DNA from: JAJDXO01 sp965221855
GTDB lineage: Bacteria > Pseudomonadota > Alphaproteobacteria > Rhodospirillales > UBA2165
NCBI GenBank assembly: GCA_965221855.1
Contig: CBDCSV010000001.1
Location: 434,001 to 498,000, forward strand
Length of the DNA: 64,000 nucleotides
Reading direction: 5' to 3'
The notes under the pieces are model-generated. The model saw only the letters and a program-made list of their open reading frames with translations, made no database searches and was not told where the DNA came from. A program made the position numbers and the translations under genes. This document shows, piece by piece, positions 8,714 to 16,883 of the stretch; position 1 is the first letter of the stretch; each line of letters starts with the position of its first letter.

Positions 8714-8744
8714 TTGACCTTCCCGCCGCTGGAACCCCTATATA
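8714..8744 (+). promoter_or_regulatory. MerR/CueR-type promoter of the copper operon
   Basis: TTGACC (8714-8719) and TATATA (8739-8744) are separated by 19 bases. This stretched spacer is typical of promoters activated by MerR-family regulators. Within the spacer, ACCTTCC (8717-8723), seven bases and GGAACCC (8731-8737) resemble the known CueR operator ACCTTCC-N7-GGAAGGT, with the right half imperfect. It lies just upstream of copA and probably drives copA and cueR together. Confidence 0.8.
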
Positions 8745-8775
8745 AACCTTCAACCTGACTAGAAGGTGGTATTCG

Positions 8776-10917
8776 TTGGACGCAGCGCCCGCCCCATCCG
8801 AGATCATTCACACCTGTCCCATGCATCCGGAGGTGCGCAATCCGGGGCCGGGCACATGCCCCGACTGCGGCATGGGGCTGGAACCGGAAAACCCGGCGGA
8901 AGCCGTTTTCCTGGAAAACCCCGAACTCACCGACATGACCCGGCGGATGTGGGTGGGCGCATTATTCGGCGCCCCCGTGCTGGTTTTGGCCATGGGCCAC
9001 CTGGTTCCCGGCAATCCCGTCGAGAAGGCGGTTCCCGCCAACATCTCGGCGTGGCTCCAGTTCGTGCTCGCCACGCCCGTGGTGTTGTGGGCCGGCGCGC
9101 CGTTTTTTGAGCGGTTCTGGCAGTCCGTCCGCACCTGGAAACTCAACATGTTCAGCCTTATCGGGCTGGGCGTGGGCGCCGCCTACATTTACAGCGTCGC
9201 CGCGCTGCTGTTCCCGGACATTTTTCCCGTCGCCTTTCGTGGCCACGGCGGCGCGGTGCCGGTCTACTTCGAGGCAGCGGCCGCGATCACCGTCCTGGTT
9301 GCGGTGGGGCAGGTGCTGGAGCTTCGCGCCCGGGACCGCACCGGAGAGGCCATCCGGTCGCTTTTGAGCCTGTCGCCCGCAATCGCGCTTAAAGTCACCT
9401 CCGACGGGGACCGCGAGGTGCCGCTGGACGAAATCGCCCGTGGCGATTCCCTTCGGGTTCGCCCAGGAGATACGATTCCCGTCGATGGCCGTATCCTAAA
9501 TGGCCGCTCGGATGTCGACGAGTCCATGATCACCGGAGAACCTCTGCCGGTCGTCAAGGCGGAGAATGACCCGGTGATCGGCGGCACCGCGAATCTATCG
9601 GGGAGCTTCGTCATGTCCGCCGACCGGGTTGGACGGGAGACCATGCTGTCCAAGCTGGTCCAGATGGTTGCCGACGCTCAGCGAAGCCGGGCGCCCATCC
9701 AACGGCTGGCCGATGTCGCCGCCGGGTATTTCGTCCCGGCGGTGGTCTTGGTGGCCGCCGCGACCTTCGCCGTCTGGGCGGCGGTGGGGCCGGAACCGCG
9801 GCTTACATTCGCGCTTCTCAATGCCGTCGCCGTCTTGATCATCGCATGTCCCTGTGCGCTCGGGCTGGCAACGCCCATGTCGATCATGGTCGCCATGGGC
9901 CGGGGCGCGGGGGCCGGCGTGCTCGCCCGGGATGCCGAATCTCTCGAAACCCTGGAACGGGTGGACACATTGGTCGTCGACAAAACGGGCACCCTGACCG
10001 AGGGCCGCCCGGTCTTGTCCCGGGTCCTTCCCATGGGCGGCGCGAGCGAGGAGGAAGCACTCCGCATGGCCGCTTCTCTCGAAGTCGGCAGCGGGCATCC
10101 CATCGCCCGGGCCATCCTGCAGTCCGCGCGGGAGAGGGGCCTGACGCCGGCCGAGGCCACGGAATTCAGGTCTCTGGACGGACTGGGCGTCAGCGGCGCC
10201 ATTGACGGCCATGTCACGCTCCTCGGGGGGCCATCGCTCATGGCGGAACGGGGCATCGGAATCGACCATCTTCGGGATATGGCGGAAAAGTCGTCCGCCG
10301 CGGGCGGCACGGTGATCTACATGGCCCGGGATACGGAACTGCTTGCGCTTCTCGTGGTCACCGACCCGATCAAGGAAAGTACCCGCGAAGCCGTTCCGTT
10401 GCTTAAAAAGGCGGGGATAGAAATCATCATGGCCACCGGCGATGGGGCCGGCACGGCGCAGGCCGTCGGGTCGGAACTCGGCGTCGAGCGGATCCACGCG
10501 GGCATTCTCCCGCAGGCGAAAGCGGCCCTGATCAACGACCTGAAGGCGGCCGGCAAGGTGGTCGCCATGGCGGGCGACGGGATCAACGATGCGCCGGCCC
10601 TGGCGCTGGCGGATGTGGGTATCGCCATGGGCGACGGCTCCGATATTGCTGTCGAAAGCGCCGGCCTGACCCTGGTGAAAGGCGATCTCCGCGGCATCGT
10701 CCGGGCCCGGAATCTCAGCGTGGCGACCATGCGCAACATTCGCCAGAACCTGGGTTTTGCGTTTGTTTACAATATTTTGGGCGTGCCGTTGGCGGCGGGA
10801 ATACTGTTCCCGTGGTTTGGGCTGTTGTTGAGCCCCATCTTCGCCAGCGTTGCCATGAGCTTGAGCTCGGTCTCGGTGATTGCCAATGCGCTGCGGTTGC
10901 GCCGGGCCCGGCTTTGA
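8776..10917 (+). CDS. copA: Copper-translocating P-type ATPase
   Basis: This P1B-type ATPase pumps monovalent copper out of the cytoplasm. I chose the TTG at 8776, which has AAGGTGG at a good distance upstream (713 residues); an ATG at 8821 is an alternative but would cut the N-terminal domain. Residues 10-37 form a heavy-metal-binding domain with CPMHPEV and CPDCGMGLEP rather than the classical CxxC HMA domain. The membrane CPC motif is at about residues 358-360, the phosphorylation site DKTGTLTEG at about 402, and GDGINDAPAL near 600. The SGHP-like nucleotide contact appears as VGSGHPIA. A CueR-type promoter precedes it and cueR follows on the same strand after 44 bases. The gene lies in an island between trpG and trpE, so it was probably acquired. 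Confidence 0.93.
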   Translation: MDAAPAPSEIIHTCPMHPEVRNPGPGTCPDCGMGLEPENPAEAVFLENPELTDMTRRMWVGALFGAPVLVLAMGHLVPGNPVEKAVPANISAWLQFVLATPVVLWAGAPFFERFWQSVRTWKLNMFSLIGLGVGAAYIYSVAALLFPDIFPVAFRGHGGAVPVYFEAAAAITVLVAVGQVLELRARDRTGEAIRSLLSLSPAIALKVTSDGDREVPLDEIARGDSLRVRPGDTIPVDGRILNGRSDVDESMITGEPLPVVKAENDPVIGGTANLSGSFVMSADRVGRETMLSKLVQMVADAQRSRAPIQRLADVAAGYFVPAVVLVAAATFAVWAAVGPEPRLTFALLNAVAVLIIACPCALGLATPMSIMVAMGRGAGAGVLARDAESLETLERVDTLVVDKTGTLTEGRPVLSRVLPMGGASEEEALRMAASLEVGSGHPIARAILQSARERGLTPAEATEFRSLDGLGVSGAIDGHVTLLGGPSLMAERGIGIDHLRDMAEKSSAAGGTVIYMARDTELLALLVVTDPIKESTREAVPLLKKAGIEIIMATGDGAGTAQAVGSELGVERIHAGILPQAKAALINDLKAAGKVVAMAGDGINDAPALALADVGIAMGDGSDIAVESAGLTLVKGDLRGIVRARNLSVATMRNIRQNLGFAFVYNILGVPLAAGILFPWFGLLLSPIFASVAMSLSSVSVIANALRLRRARL

Positions 10918-10961
10918 TCGCACTCCCGCTTCGGATGCAGACAATTCGTTGGAGGATCGGA

Positions 10962-11354
10962 ATGAATATCAGCGAAGTGGCCGACAAATCCGGGATCGCG
11001 GCGAAGACCATCCGCTATTACGAGACCATCGGGCTCGGCCCGACGCCGCGGCGCGCGGAGAACGGGTACAGGGAATACTCGCCGGACGACCGCGCGACCC
11101 TGAGATTTATCCACCGGGCCCGGGATTTGGGTTTCTCCATTCGCGATGTGGGCGGCCTGTTGGATCTTTGGCGGGACCGCAATCGGGCGAGCGCCGAGGT
11201 AAAGACGTTGACCGAACGCCATATCGCCGAGATCGAACAGCGGATCGCGCATCTCCGGTCCATGCGGCAAACCCTTCGGGAACTGGCCGAGAAATGCCAT
11301 GGGGACGACCGCCCCGACTGCCCGATCATCGACGGCCTCTCGATTGAAGGCTAG
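10962..11354 (+). CDS. cueR: CueR-like copper-responsive MerR-family activator
   Basis: This regulator activates copper efflux genes on binding Cu(I). The start is MNISEVADKSG at 10962 with GGAGG upstream; the protein has 130 residues. The N-terminal winged helix (KTIRYYETIGL) is followed by a dimer helix. The C-terminal metal loop reads CHGDDRPDC: two cysteines seven residues apart, as in E. coli CueR, which marks it as a Cu(I)/Ag(I) sensor rather than a mercury or zinc sensor. It is probably co-transcribed with copA. The stop codon TAG at 11352-11354 is formed by the TA target site plus the first base of the IS630 element that follows; the original sequence also read TAG. Confidence 0.9.
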   Translation: MNISEVADKSGIAAKTIRYYETIGLGPTPRRAENGYREYSPDDRATLRFIHRARDLGFSIRDVGGLLDLWRDRNRASAEVKTLTERHIAEIEQRIAHLRSMRQTLRELAEKCHGDDRPDCPIIDGLSIEG

Positions 11355-12403
11355 AGCGTTTCATATTTTGACGGAAGCGTATCCTGCGTTTTTGAAGTAG
11401 TTGGCGCATTGCTGTGGCTCGATGGTGTCGATGAGGCTCCCGAGATGGCGCCATAAGTCGTCGATCTCCCGCTTCTGGGCGTTTCTCATCCAGTGCTTGA
11501 TTTGGGCAAAGGTCTGCTCGATGGGATTGAGGTCGGGGGAATATTTGGGCAGGAGCCACAGCTTGGCTCCGGCGGCACGGATGGCGTTTCGCACGGCTTT
11601 TGACTTGTGGCTGCCGAGATTGTCCATGATGACGATGTCGCCGGGCACCAGGGTCGGCACGAGCAGCTGCTCGACGTAGGCGCGGAAGCACACGCCATTG
11701 ATGGGGCCGTCGAAGACGCAGGGCGCGGTGAACCGGTCGCAGCGCAGCGCGCCGATGAAGGTCAGGGTGTGCCACCGCCCATGGGGGGCAAAGCCGCGGA
11801 CCCGCTCCCCTTTCGGCCCCCAGCCGCGCAGCGGGGCCATATTGGTCCGGATCCAGGTTTCATCAATGAATACCAGCCGTTCGGGATCAAGCTTTGCCTG
11901 CCACGCCTTCCAGCGCCTGCGATGGCGGGCGATGTCCGCGCGCGCCCGTTCAACGGCGAACAGGGTTTTTTTTAAAGCGCAGCCCTTCACGGCGCAGAAA
12001 CAGCCATACCGTGCTGTGGGATACCCTGACACCCCGAGCGGCCAACTCGTCTCTCAACCGATGCAGCGTCAGATGCGGCTCCTGGTCGATCCGGCCGACA
12101 ATGAACTCCCGATGGGGCTCAAGAACCCGGCGGCGGTGACCGCCCATCTTGCCGGGCGCAACACTCCCCGTCCGCCGGTAGCGCTGCGACCACTTAACCA
12201 CGCTCGAAACCGCAACCCCAAACCGAGCCGCTACAGCGCGGCAACTCTCCCCCGCCAAAACCGCCAAAACAACACGCTCTCGCAAATCAATCGAATAAGG
12301 TCTCGCCATGAATGCTGGCCTCCTTGCCCAGCATCCATCTTGAATCATGGTTCGCCCATACTTGGGAATCCCTAAAATGATTCAATCAATCTCAAATACG
12401 CTC
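11354..12403 (-). mobile_element. IS630-family insertion sequence, type A (1050 bp)
   Basis: The element is bounded by TA on each side (11352-11353 and 12404-12405), the usual target duplication of the IS630/Tc1 group. Both ends read GAGCGT inward, with weaker similarity beyond. It inserted at a CTAG sequence overlapping the cueR stop codon. It carries one transposase split over two frames on the minus strand and looks complete. It differs in sequence from the other IS630 element in this window. Confidence 0.85.
11361..12309 (-). CDS. IS630-family transposase, two frames joined by slippage
   Basis: The transposase is read in two overlapping frames. The first part starts with MARPYSIDLRERV at 12309 and holds the helix-turn-helix DNA-binding region (AVAARFGVAVSSVVKW). 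The second part, open from 12032 to 11361, holds the DDE catalytic domain, with FIDETW, IVIMDNLGSHKS and YSPDLNPIEQTFAQIK giving the two Asp and the final Glu. The frames are joined at a run of eight T on the plus strand (11966-11973), A8 in the message; the second frame is +1 (or -2) relative to the first. The first open frame runs on to 11950. This arrangement is normal for the family and does not by itself mean the gene is dead. Confidence 0.85.
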
Positions 12404-12453
12404 TAGTGCGCCATCCGCTAAAGGGAATCGCCTACGGTGCGGCCCGGATTTGC

Positions 12454-13410
12454 TCAAGCCGGCCGGAAACTGAAGTTTACCGCTTTGCCATCCACGTCCG
12501 TACCCGAGCCGGATCCATTGCCTCTTGTCGGACTGGTGAAGTTTCCTGAAGCCTTGAGGCCGTTGGTGCACACCAGATTCCAGCTACCGGACGGCACTTG
12601 GGCCGATCCGTACGCGCCGAAACCCACTTGCCATTGGCCTGTGCAGGTCCCAGCGCGGTTGGGCAGCGATACGGCGATCCGCCCGTTCCGGCCATCGGTA
12701 TTGCTGGCCGACATGCGGCCACGCAGGCCGTCATAGCGGCCCACCCAATCGATGCTGACAATGAAGTTGCTGACCGGCGAGTTCGCACGTTGCCGCTCAA
12801 CCGTAGCCGCGACCGCCGGGGGTACATGGTGTCCCTTCACCCCGATGGAGTTCATGATGGCGCTGACCTTGGAACTCGGCAGCGTATCGGCCGCGGCGGC
12901 GCAATAAAATCCGCGGAGCTGTTTGGACCCCTGAGTGGTGCTGAATGTCGCGTCACCGAAGTACTGCACGAACCCAAAGCATGCGCTGTCACCGACGGCG
13001 AAATGCTGAATGCTGGCCAAGCCAAACTTGTTCCGAGCCGTTCCGGTCAACCCCAAAGCCGGTTTGCCGCTCTTGCCGAATTTGAGACCGGCCACGTAGC
13101 GCTTGGCGACGTCAGTGGGGGTGCTGGTAAACTGATACCCGGGTCCCGCCACGTGATAATTGGCGAAGAAGAACGGCCGCCGGCCGCCGCCTGACGGTCG
13201 CCAACTGCCGCGATAGATGTTGGCACCGGTATTTCTGGGATCGAAGCGGCGAAAATGGCGCGCCTGCATGGACAGGCCGTCCGGGTGCGCGAATAACAAC
13301 GGACTCTCGCTCGCCGAGATGTTCTCCTGGCCGGTCTTGGGGGCCGTCACGCAGCCCGCGAGTAGGGCGACCAACGCGCCGGTCCCGATCCGGGTTAATT
13401 CCATTCTCAT
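12454..13410 (-). CDS. Lipoprotein of unknown function
   Basis: I do not recognise this 318-residue protein. The start ATG at 13410 has AGGAG eight bases upstream. The N-terminus is a short lipoprotein signal with the lipobox LLAGC (Cys about residue 20), so it should be acylated and exported. The middle contains conserved-looking stretches (SIQHFAVGDSACFGFVQYFG and GFYCAAAADTLP) with paired cysteines, and the C-terminal 100 residues look like a beta-rich domain ending in a Gly/Ser-rich tail (SPTRGNGSGSGTD). It lies 11 bases after the metalloprotease-like lipoprotein gene on the same strand, so the two probably formed an operon. Upstream transcription is now interrupted by the IS630 copy at 14042-15094. 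Confidence 0.7.
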   Translation of the reverse strand: MRMELTRIGTGALVALLAGCVTAPKTGQENISASESPLLFAHPDGLSMQARHFRRFDPRNTGANIYRGSWRPSGGGRRPFFFANYHVAGPGYQFTSTPTDVAKRYVAGLKFGKSGKPALGLTGTARNKFGLASIQHFAVGDSACFGFVQYFGDATFSTTQGSKQLRGFYCAAAADTLPSSKVSAIMNSIGVKGHHVPPAVAATVERQRANSPVSNFIVSIDWVGRYDGLRGRMSASNTDGRNGRIAVSLPNRAGTCTGQWQVGFGAYGSAQVPSGSWNLVCTNGLKASGNFTSPTRGNGSGSGTDVDGKAVNFSFRPA

Positions 13411-14041
13411 CCCTTTAGCTCCTATTGTCGCGATGTTTGAACGGCGCGCCGCGCCAAATGAATCGAATCCTGCCGGGTCATGCCCGACTCGAAGGTCTTG
13501 CTGTACATGGCCCGGAGAACCATCAGGTCCCAGGCGGTGGGGCTGTCTGCCTTGGACCCGTAATTCATTACCGACGGCACCAACGTCGTATGCGCGAGGC
13601 CAAAGCCGTGCAGCACCTCGTGATAGATGCAGCGTTGCAGCCGCTTTGCGTTTTTCATCGCGATACGGACATGGACGCTCTTGATTCTGCCGTCGCCATA
13701 GCGGTTCACCCAGGCGGCACAGGACGCAAATTCCGACTTGTTGATGATCAGGTTTTCCTGATCCAGAAAGCTGAACCGAAAGTTCCCTTTACGCCGGCCG
13801 TCGTTCGGTTCGATGTAGTTGATTTCGGTTCCGGCGACGGCTCCCAGTTCGGCCATGATCCGCCGGATTTGGGCGTACTCCTTGCCGGTCGAAGAAACAC
13901 CTTCGACGGTAACCCAGACCGGTTCCTCCCAACGGGAAAGGCGGCCCATCTCGTAGTCGGTCTCGAGCATGAGCTGGAACGAATTGGGGTGAGCGCCTGC
14001 GGTGCCACGATACGCCAGCTGATCAAAAACCCTGACGGCTA

Positions 14042-15094
14042 GAGAGTTTTCTGATCTGACGGAATCGTTAGGGATTCCCAAAGTCTCTGATTTCTGATTC
14101 AAGATGTGGGCTGGTGAAGGAGGCCAGCCTGCATGACGAGACCACTTTCGAATGATCTACGACATCGGTTGGTTGCGGCGGTGGACGGCGGGATGTCGCG
14201 TCGGTCTGCGGCGAAGGTTTTTGGGGTTGCGGCCTCGACGGCGATCAAATGGGTTGATCAGTGGCGGCAGCGGGGTGATGTGCGGCCCCGGCCGCAAGGC
14301 GGGGACCGCCGCTCTCACCGCCTTGAAGCGTATGCCGAGGAGGTTCTGGCGCTTGTCACGGAGACACCGGACATCACCCTGGCCGAGATCGCAGCCTGTC
14401 TGGAGGAGGTGCACGGGCTTCGGGTTGCCCCGAGCACGGTCTGGCGGCTGCTCGACCGCCACGGCATGACCTTCAAAAAAAACCGCGCACGCCAGCGAGC
14501 AGCAACGTCCTGATGTCTTGGCGCGCCGGCAGGCCTGGGCCGAGGCGCAGCCCGGCCTGATGCCGGAGCGGCTGGTCTTCATCGACGAGACCGGCACATC
14601 GACCAAGATGGCCCGGCGCTATGGCCGCGCGCCGCGCGGGCAGCGCTGCCAAGCCGCCATCCCTCACGGCCACTGGAAGACCACCACTTTGGTCGCTGCT
14701 CTCACGCTCGACGGCATCCTCGCCCCCATGACCATCGATGGGGCGATGACCGGGGCAGCCTTCCTTGCCTATGTCGAGCAAATCCTGGTCCCAACCCTCA
14801 AACCCGGAGACATCGTCATTATGGACAATCTGCCAGCCCATAAGCCCGCCAGCGTGCGTAAGGCCATCGAAGACGCCGGCGCCGAGCTCCGCTTCCTGCC
14901 GCCCTACTCACCCGACTTCAACCCAATCGAGATGGCCTTCGCAAAGCTCAAGGCCCTCCTCAAAAAGACCGCAGCCAGAACCGTCGACGACCTCTACGAC
15001 GCCATCGCAACCGCCATCGACACAGTCACCCAATCCGAGTGCCAAAACTACTTCACTGCCGCAGGCTATGACCGGGTGTGATCAGAAAATGCTC
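14042..15094 (+). mobile_element. IS630-family insertion sequence, type B, copy 1 (1053 bp)
   Basis: The element is flanked by TA on both sides (14040-14041 and 15095-15096). Its ends are imperfect inverted repeats: GAGAGTTTTCTGATC on the left and GAGCATTTTCTGATC read inward on the right, 13 of 15 matching. It interrupts the lipoprotein metalloprotease gene at a CTAG site. A copy with the same ends and identical translated transposase lies inverted at 25133-26185. Confidence 0.92.
14133..15081 (+). CDS. IS630-family transposase (copy B1), two frames joined by slippage
   Basis: The first frame (14133-14513) starts MTRPLSNDLRHRL and carries the helix-turn-helix region (SAAKVFGVAASTAIKW) and a second winged-helix stretch. 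The second frame, which ends at 15081, carries the DDE domain with FIDETGTSTK, IVIMDNLPAHKP and YSPDFNPIEMAFAKLK. The frames meet at a run of eight A (14475-14482), again with a +1 (or -2) relation, giving a fused protein of about 315 residues. All three catalytic acidic residues are present, so the enzyme is probably active. Confidence 0.88.
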
Positions 15095-15332
15095 TAGATC
15101 GGGATCGCTGCCTGCGGTCTGGCACGCGGTCAATGGCAATACGGCTAGCAACAGCAACCGTTTGAGCATTGCAAGTTCTCTCCCGACGAGCGCCGGTCCG
15201 ACGCCGGCAAGTGTACATGTTAGGAAACCAAAAAACGGTTGTCAGGCTGAATAATTTAGAAACCCCGGGCCTTAGGAAGGTTTTAGCCTGGTTTTCGGGC
15301 ATTGCGGCCCAGGTGGCCGCCGCCAACGACAA

Positions 15333-16883
15333 CTAAAATGATCGGTTGCCCGCTCTTCCACCGGCGAAGCGGACAGCTTCCTCGGCAGCCCGGATCAGCG
15401 CCCGAGCCTTGTTCCGGCTTTCCTCGAACTCCGAACGGGGGTCGGAATCGGCGACGATGCCGCCGCCCGCCTGGACGAACAAGGTTTCGTCCTTCAGGAC
15501 GGCCGTCCTGAGCGCAATGCAGGTATCCATGTCGCCGTTGGCGCCGAAATAGCCGATGCAGCCGGCATAGATGCCGCGGCGGGACGGTTCCAATTCGTCG
15601 ATGATCTCCATGGCCCGCACCTTCGGCGCGCCGGAAACCGTGCCGGCGGGAAAACCGGAGAGCAGGGCGTCGACCTCGTCATGCTCTTCGGCAAGTTCGC
15701 CTTCGACATTGGAGACGATGTGCATGACGTGGGAGTAGAGTTCGATGATCATCCGGTCGGTGATATCGACGGTGCCCACCTGGGCCACGCGGCCCACATC
15801 GTTGCGCCCGAGATCGAGCAGCATCAGATGCTCGGCCAGTTCCTTGGGGTCGGCGAGCAGGTCGTCGGCCAAAGCCTTGTCGGCGGCGGCGTTGTCTCCC
15901 CGCGGCCGCGTGCCGGCGATGGGCCGGATGGTGACACGGCCGTCACGAAGGCGTACCAGAAGCTCTGGGCTGGAACCGACGATCGCGAACTCATCGAAGT
16001 CGAGGATGAACAGAAACGGTGACGGGTTGATTCGCCGGAGCGCCCGGTAGAGCGACAGGGGCGGCAGGGAAAACGGCACCGAAAACCGCTGCGACAGCAC
16101 CACCTGAAAAATGTCGCCGGCCCGGATGTATTCTTTTGCTTGTTCCACCATCTGATGAAAATCGTCGGGCTCCATGTTCGAGTTGGGCTCGCCGATGGCC
16201 GGCAGGCTGTCCCCGAACTCATGGGGATCGGAACCGTTCGAGGGCAGCGGACCTTCGAAATCCCCGACCACCCGCTCCAGACGTGCGCGGGCCGCGTCAT
16301 AGGCGGCTTCGGCGGTGGCGCCATTATCCGCCCATACCGGGGTAACCACCGACACCGTATCGTCGACGGCGTCGAATATGGCGATTACCGTCGGACGGAC
16401 GAATTGTCCGTCCGGCACATCGATATGGGCCGGGTTCTGGTCCGGAATGGCTTCGGCCAGGCGTACGGCATCGTAGCCGAGATAGCCGAAGAGACCGGCG
16501 GCCATCGGCGGCATGCCCTCGGGCAAATCTATACGGGATTCGGCGAGCAGCGAGCGGAACGAGGCCAAAGTCCCGTCCTCCGCTGCGACGGGACAGGGCT
16601 CGAACGTGCCCGCGTCATCAAGTGCTTGGCGGTTGATTTCCGCCATATTCCCCCGGCAGCGCCAAATCAGATCCGGACGCAGCCCGACAAAGGAATAGCG
16701 GCCGCGAATGGCCCCGCCCTCGACGGATTCGAGCAGAAAACTGTTGGGCTGACCTTGAGCCAGCTTGATCATCGCAGAGACCGGCGTTTCCAGATCGGCG
16801 ATCAGCCGGGTCGAGACGACCTGCGCCTGGCCCCGGCCGAACGGCTCCGCAAACGTCGGGAAATCGGGCGTGAATTCGATCAC
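15333..16883 (-). CDS. trpE: Anthranilate synthase component I
   Basis: TrpE makes anthranilate from chorismate with ammonia from TrpG. The 516-residue protein starts at a GTG (16883) that overlaps the ppiD stop as GTGA. The N-terminal part has the tryptophan-binding LLES motif near residue 50. The chorismate-binding domain contains GDIFQVVLSQRF, the signature region PIAGTRPRG, LMLLDLGRNDVGR, and SGAPKVRAMEIIDELEP. It is normally followed closely by trpG in this group; here a 6.7-kb island separates them. Transcription probably comes from the ppiD promoter. Confidence 0.96.
   Translation of the reverse strand: MIEFTPDFPTFAEPFGRGQAQVVSTRLIADLETPVSAMIKLAQGQPNSFLLESVEGGAIRGRYSFVGLRPDLIWRCRGNMAEINRQALDDAGTFEPCPVAAEDGTLASFRSLLAESRIDLPEGMPPMAAGLFGYLGYDAVRLAEAIPDQNPAHIDVPDGQFVRPTVIAIFDAVDDTVSVVTPVWADNGATAEAAYDAARARLERVVGDFEGPLPSNGSDPHEFGDSLPAIGEPNSNMEPDDFHQMVEQAKEYIRAGDIFQVVLSQRFSVPFSLPPLSLYRALRRINPSPFLFILDFDEFAIVGSSPELLVRLRDGRVTIRPIAGTRPRGDNAAADKALADDLLADPKELAEHLMLLDLGRNDVGRVAQVGTVDITDRMIIELYSHVMHIVSNVEGELAEEHDEVDALLSGFPAGTVSGAPKVRAMEIIDELEPSRRGIYAGCIGYFGANGDMDTCIALRTAVLKDETLFVQAGGGIVADSDPRSEFEESRNKARALIRAAEEAVRFAGGRAGNRSF

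Larger units (their letters stand above)
13422..15169 (-). pseudogene. Zinc-protease-like lipoprotein gene split by IS630 copy B1
   Basis: The gene is in two pieces: 15169-15095 before the insertion and 14041-13422 after it. The first piece reads MLKRLLLLAVLPLTACQTAG, a lipoprotein signal with lipobox LTAC. Removing the 1053-bp element and one TA joins codons GAT-CTA-GCC in frame with the remaining ~206 residues. The second piece contains HEVLHGFGLAH, matching the HExxHxxGxxH zinc site of metzincin-type peptidases, preceded by QRCIY; it resembles DUF2927-type exported proteins. An open frame from 14102 runs from the IS end into the second piece but lacks the signal peptide. As it stands, export is lost and the gene is probably non-functional. 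The 163 bases upstream (15170-15332) should hold its promoter, but I see no clear one. Confidence 0.85.

Noticed and set aside
14042..14102. Start of the metalloprotease-like gene at ATG 14102 inside the IS element
   Set aside because: The first 21 codons come from the insertion sequence end; the true N-terminus with the lipoprotein signal is on the other side of the element.
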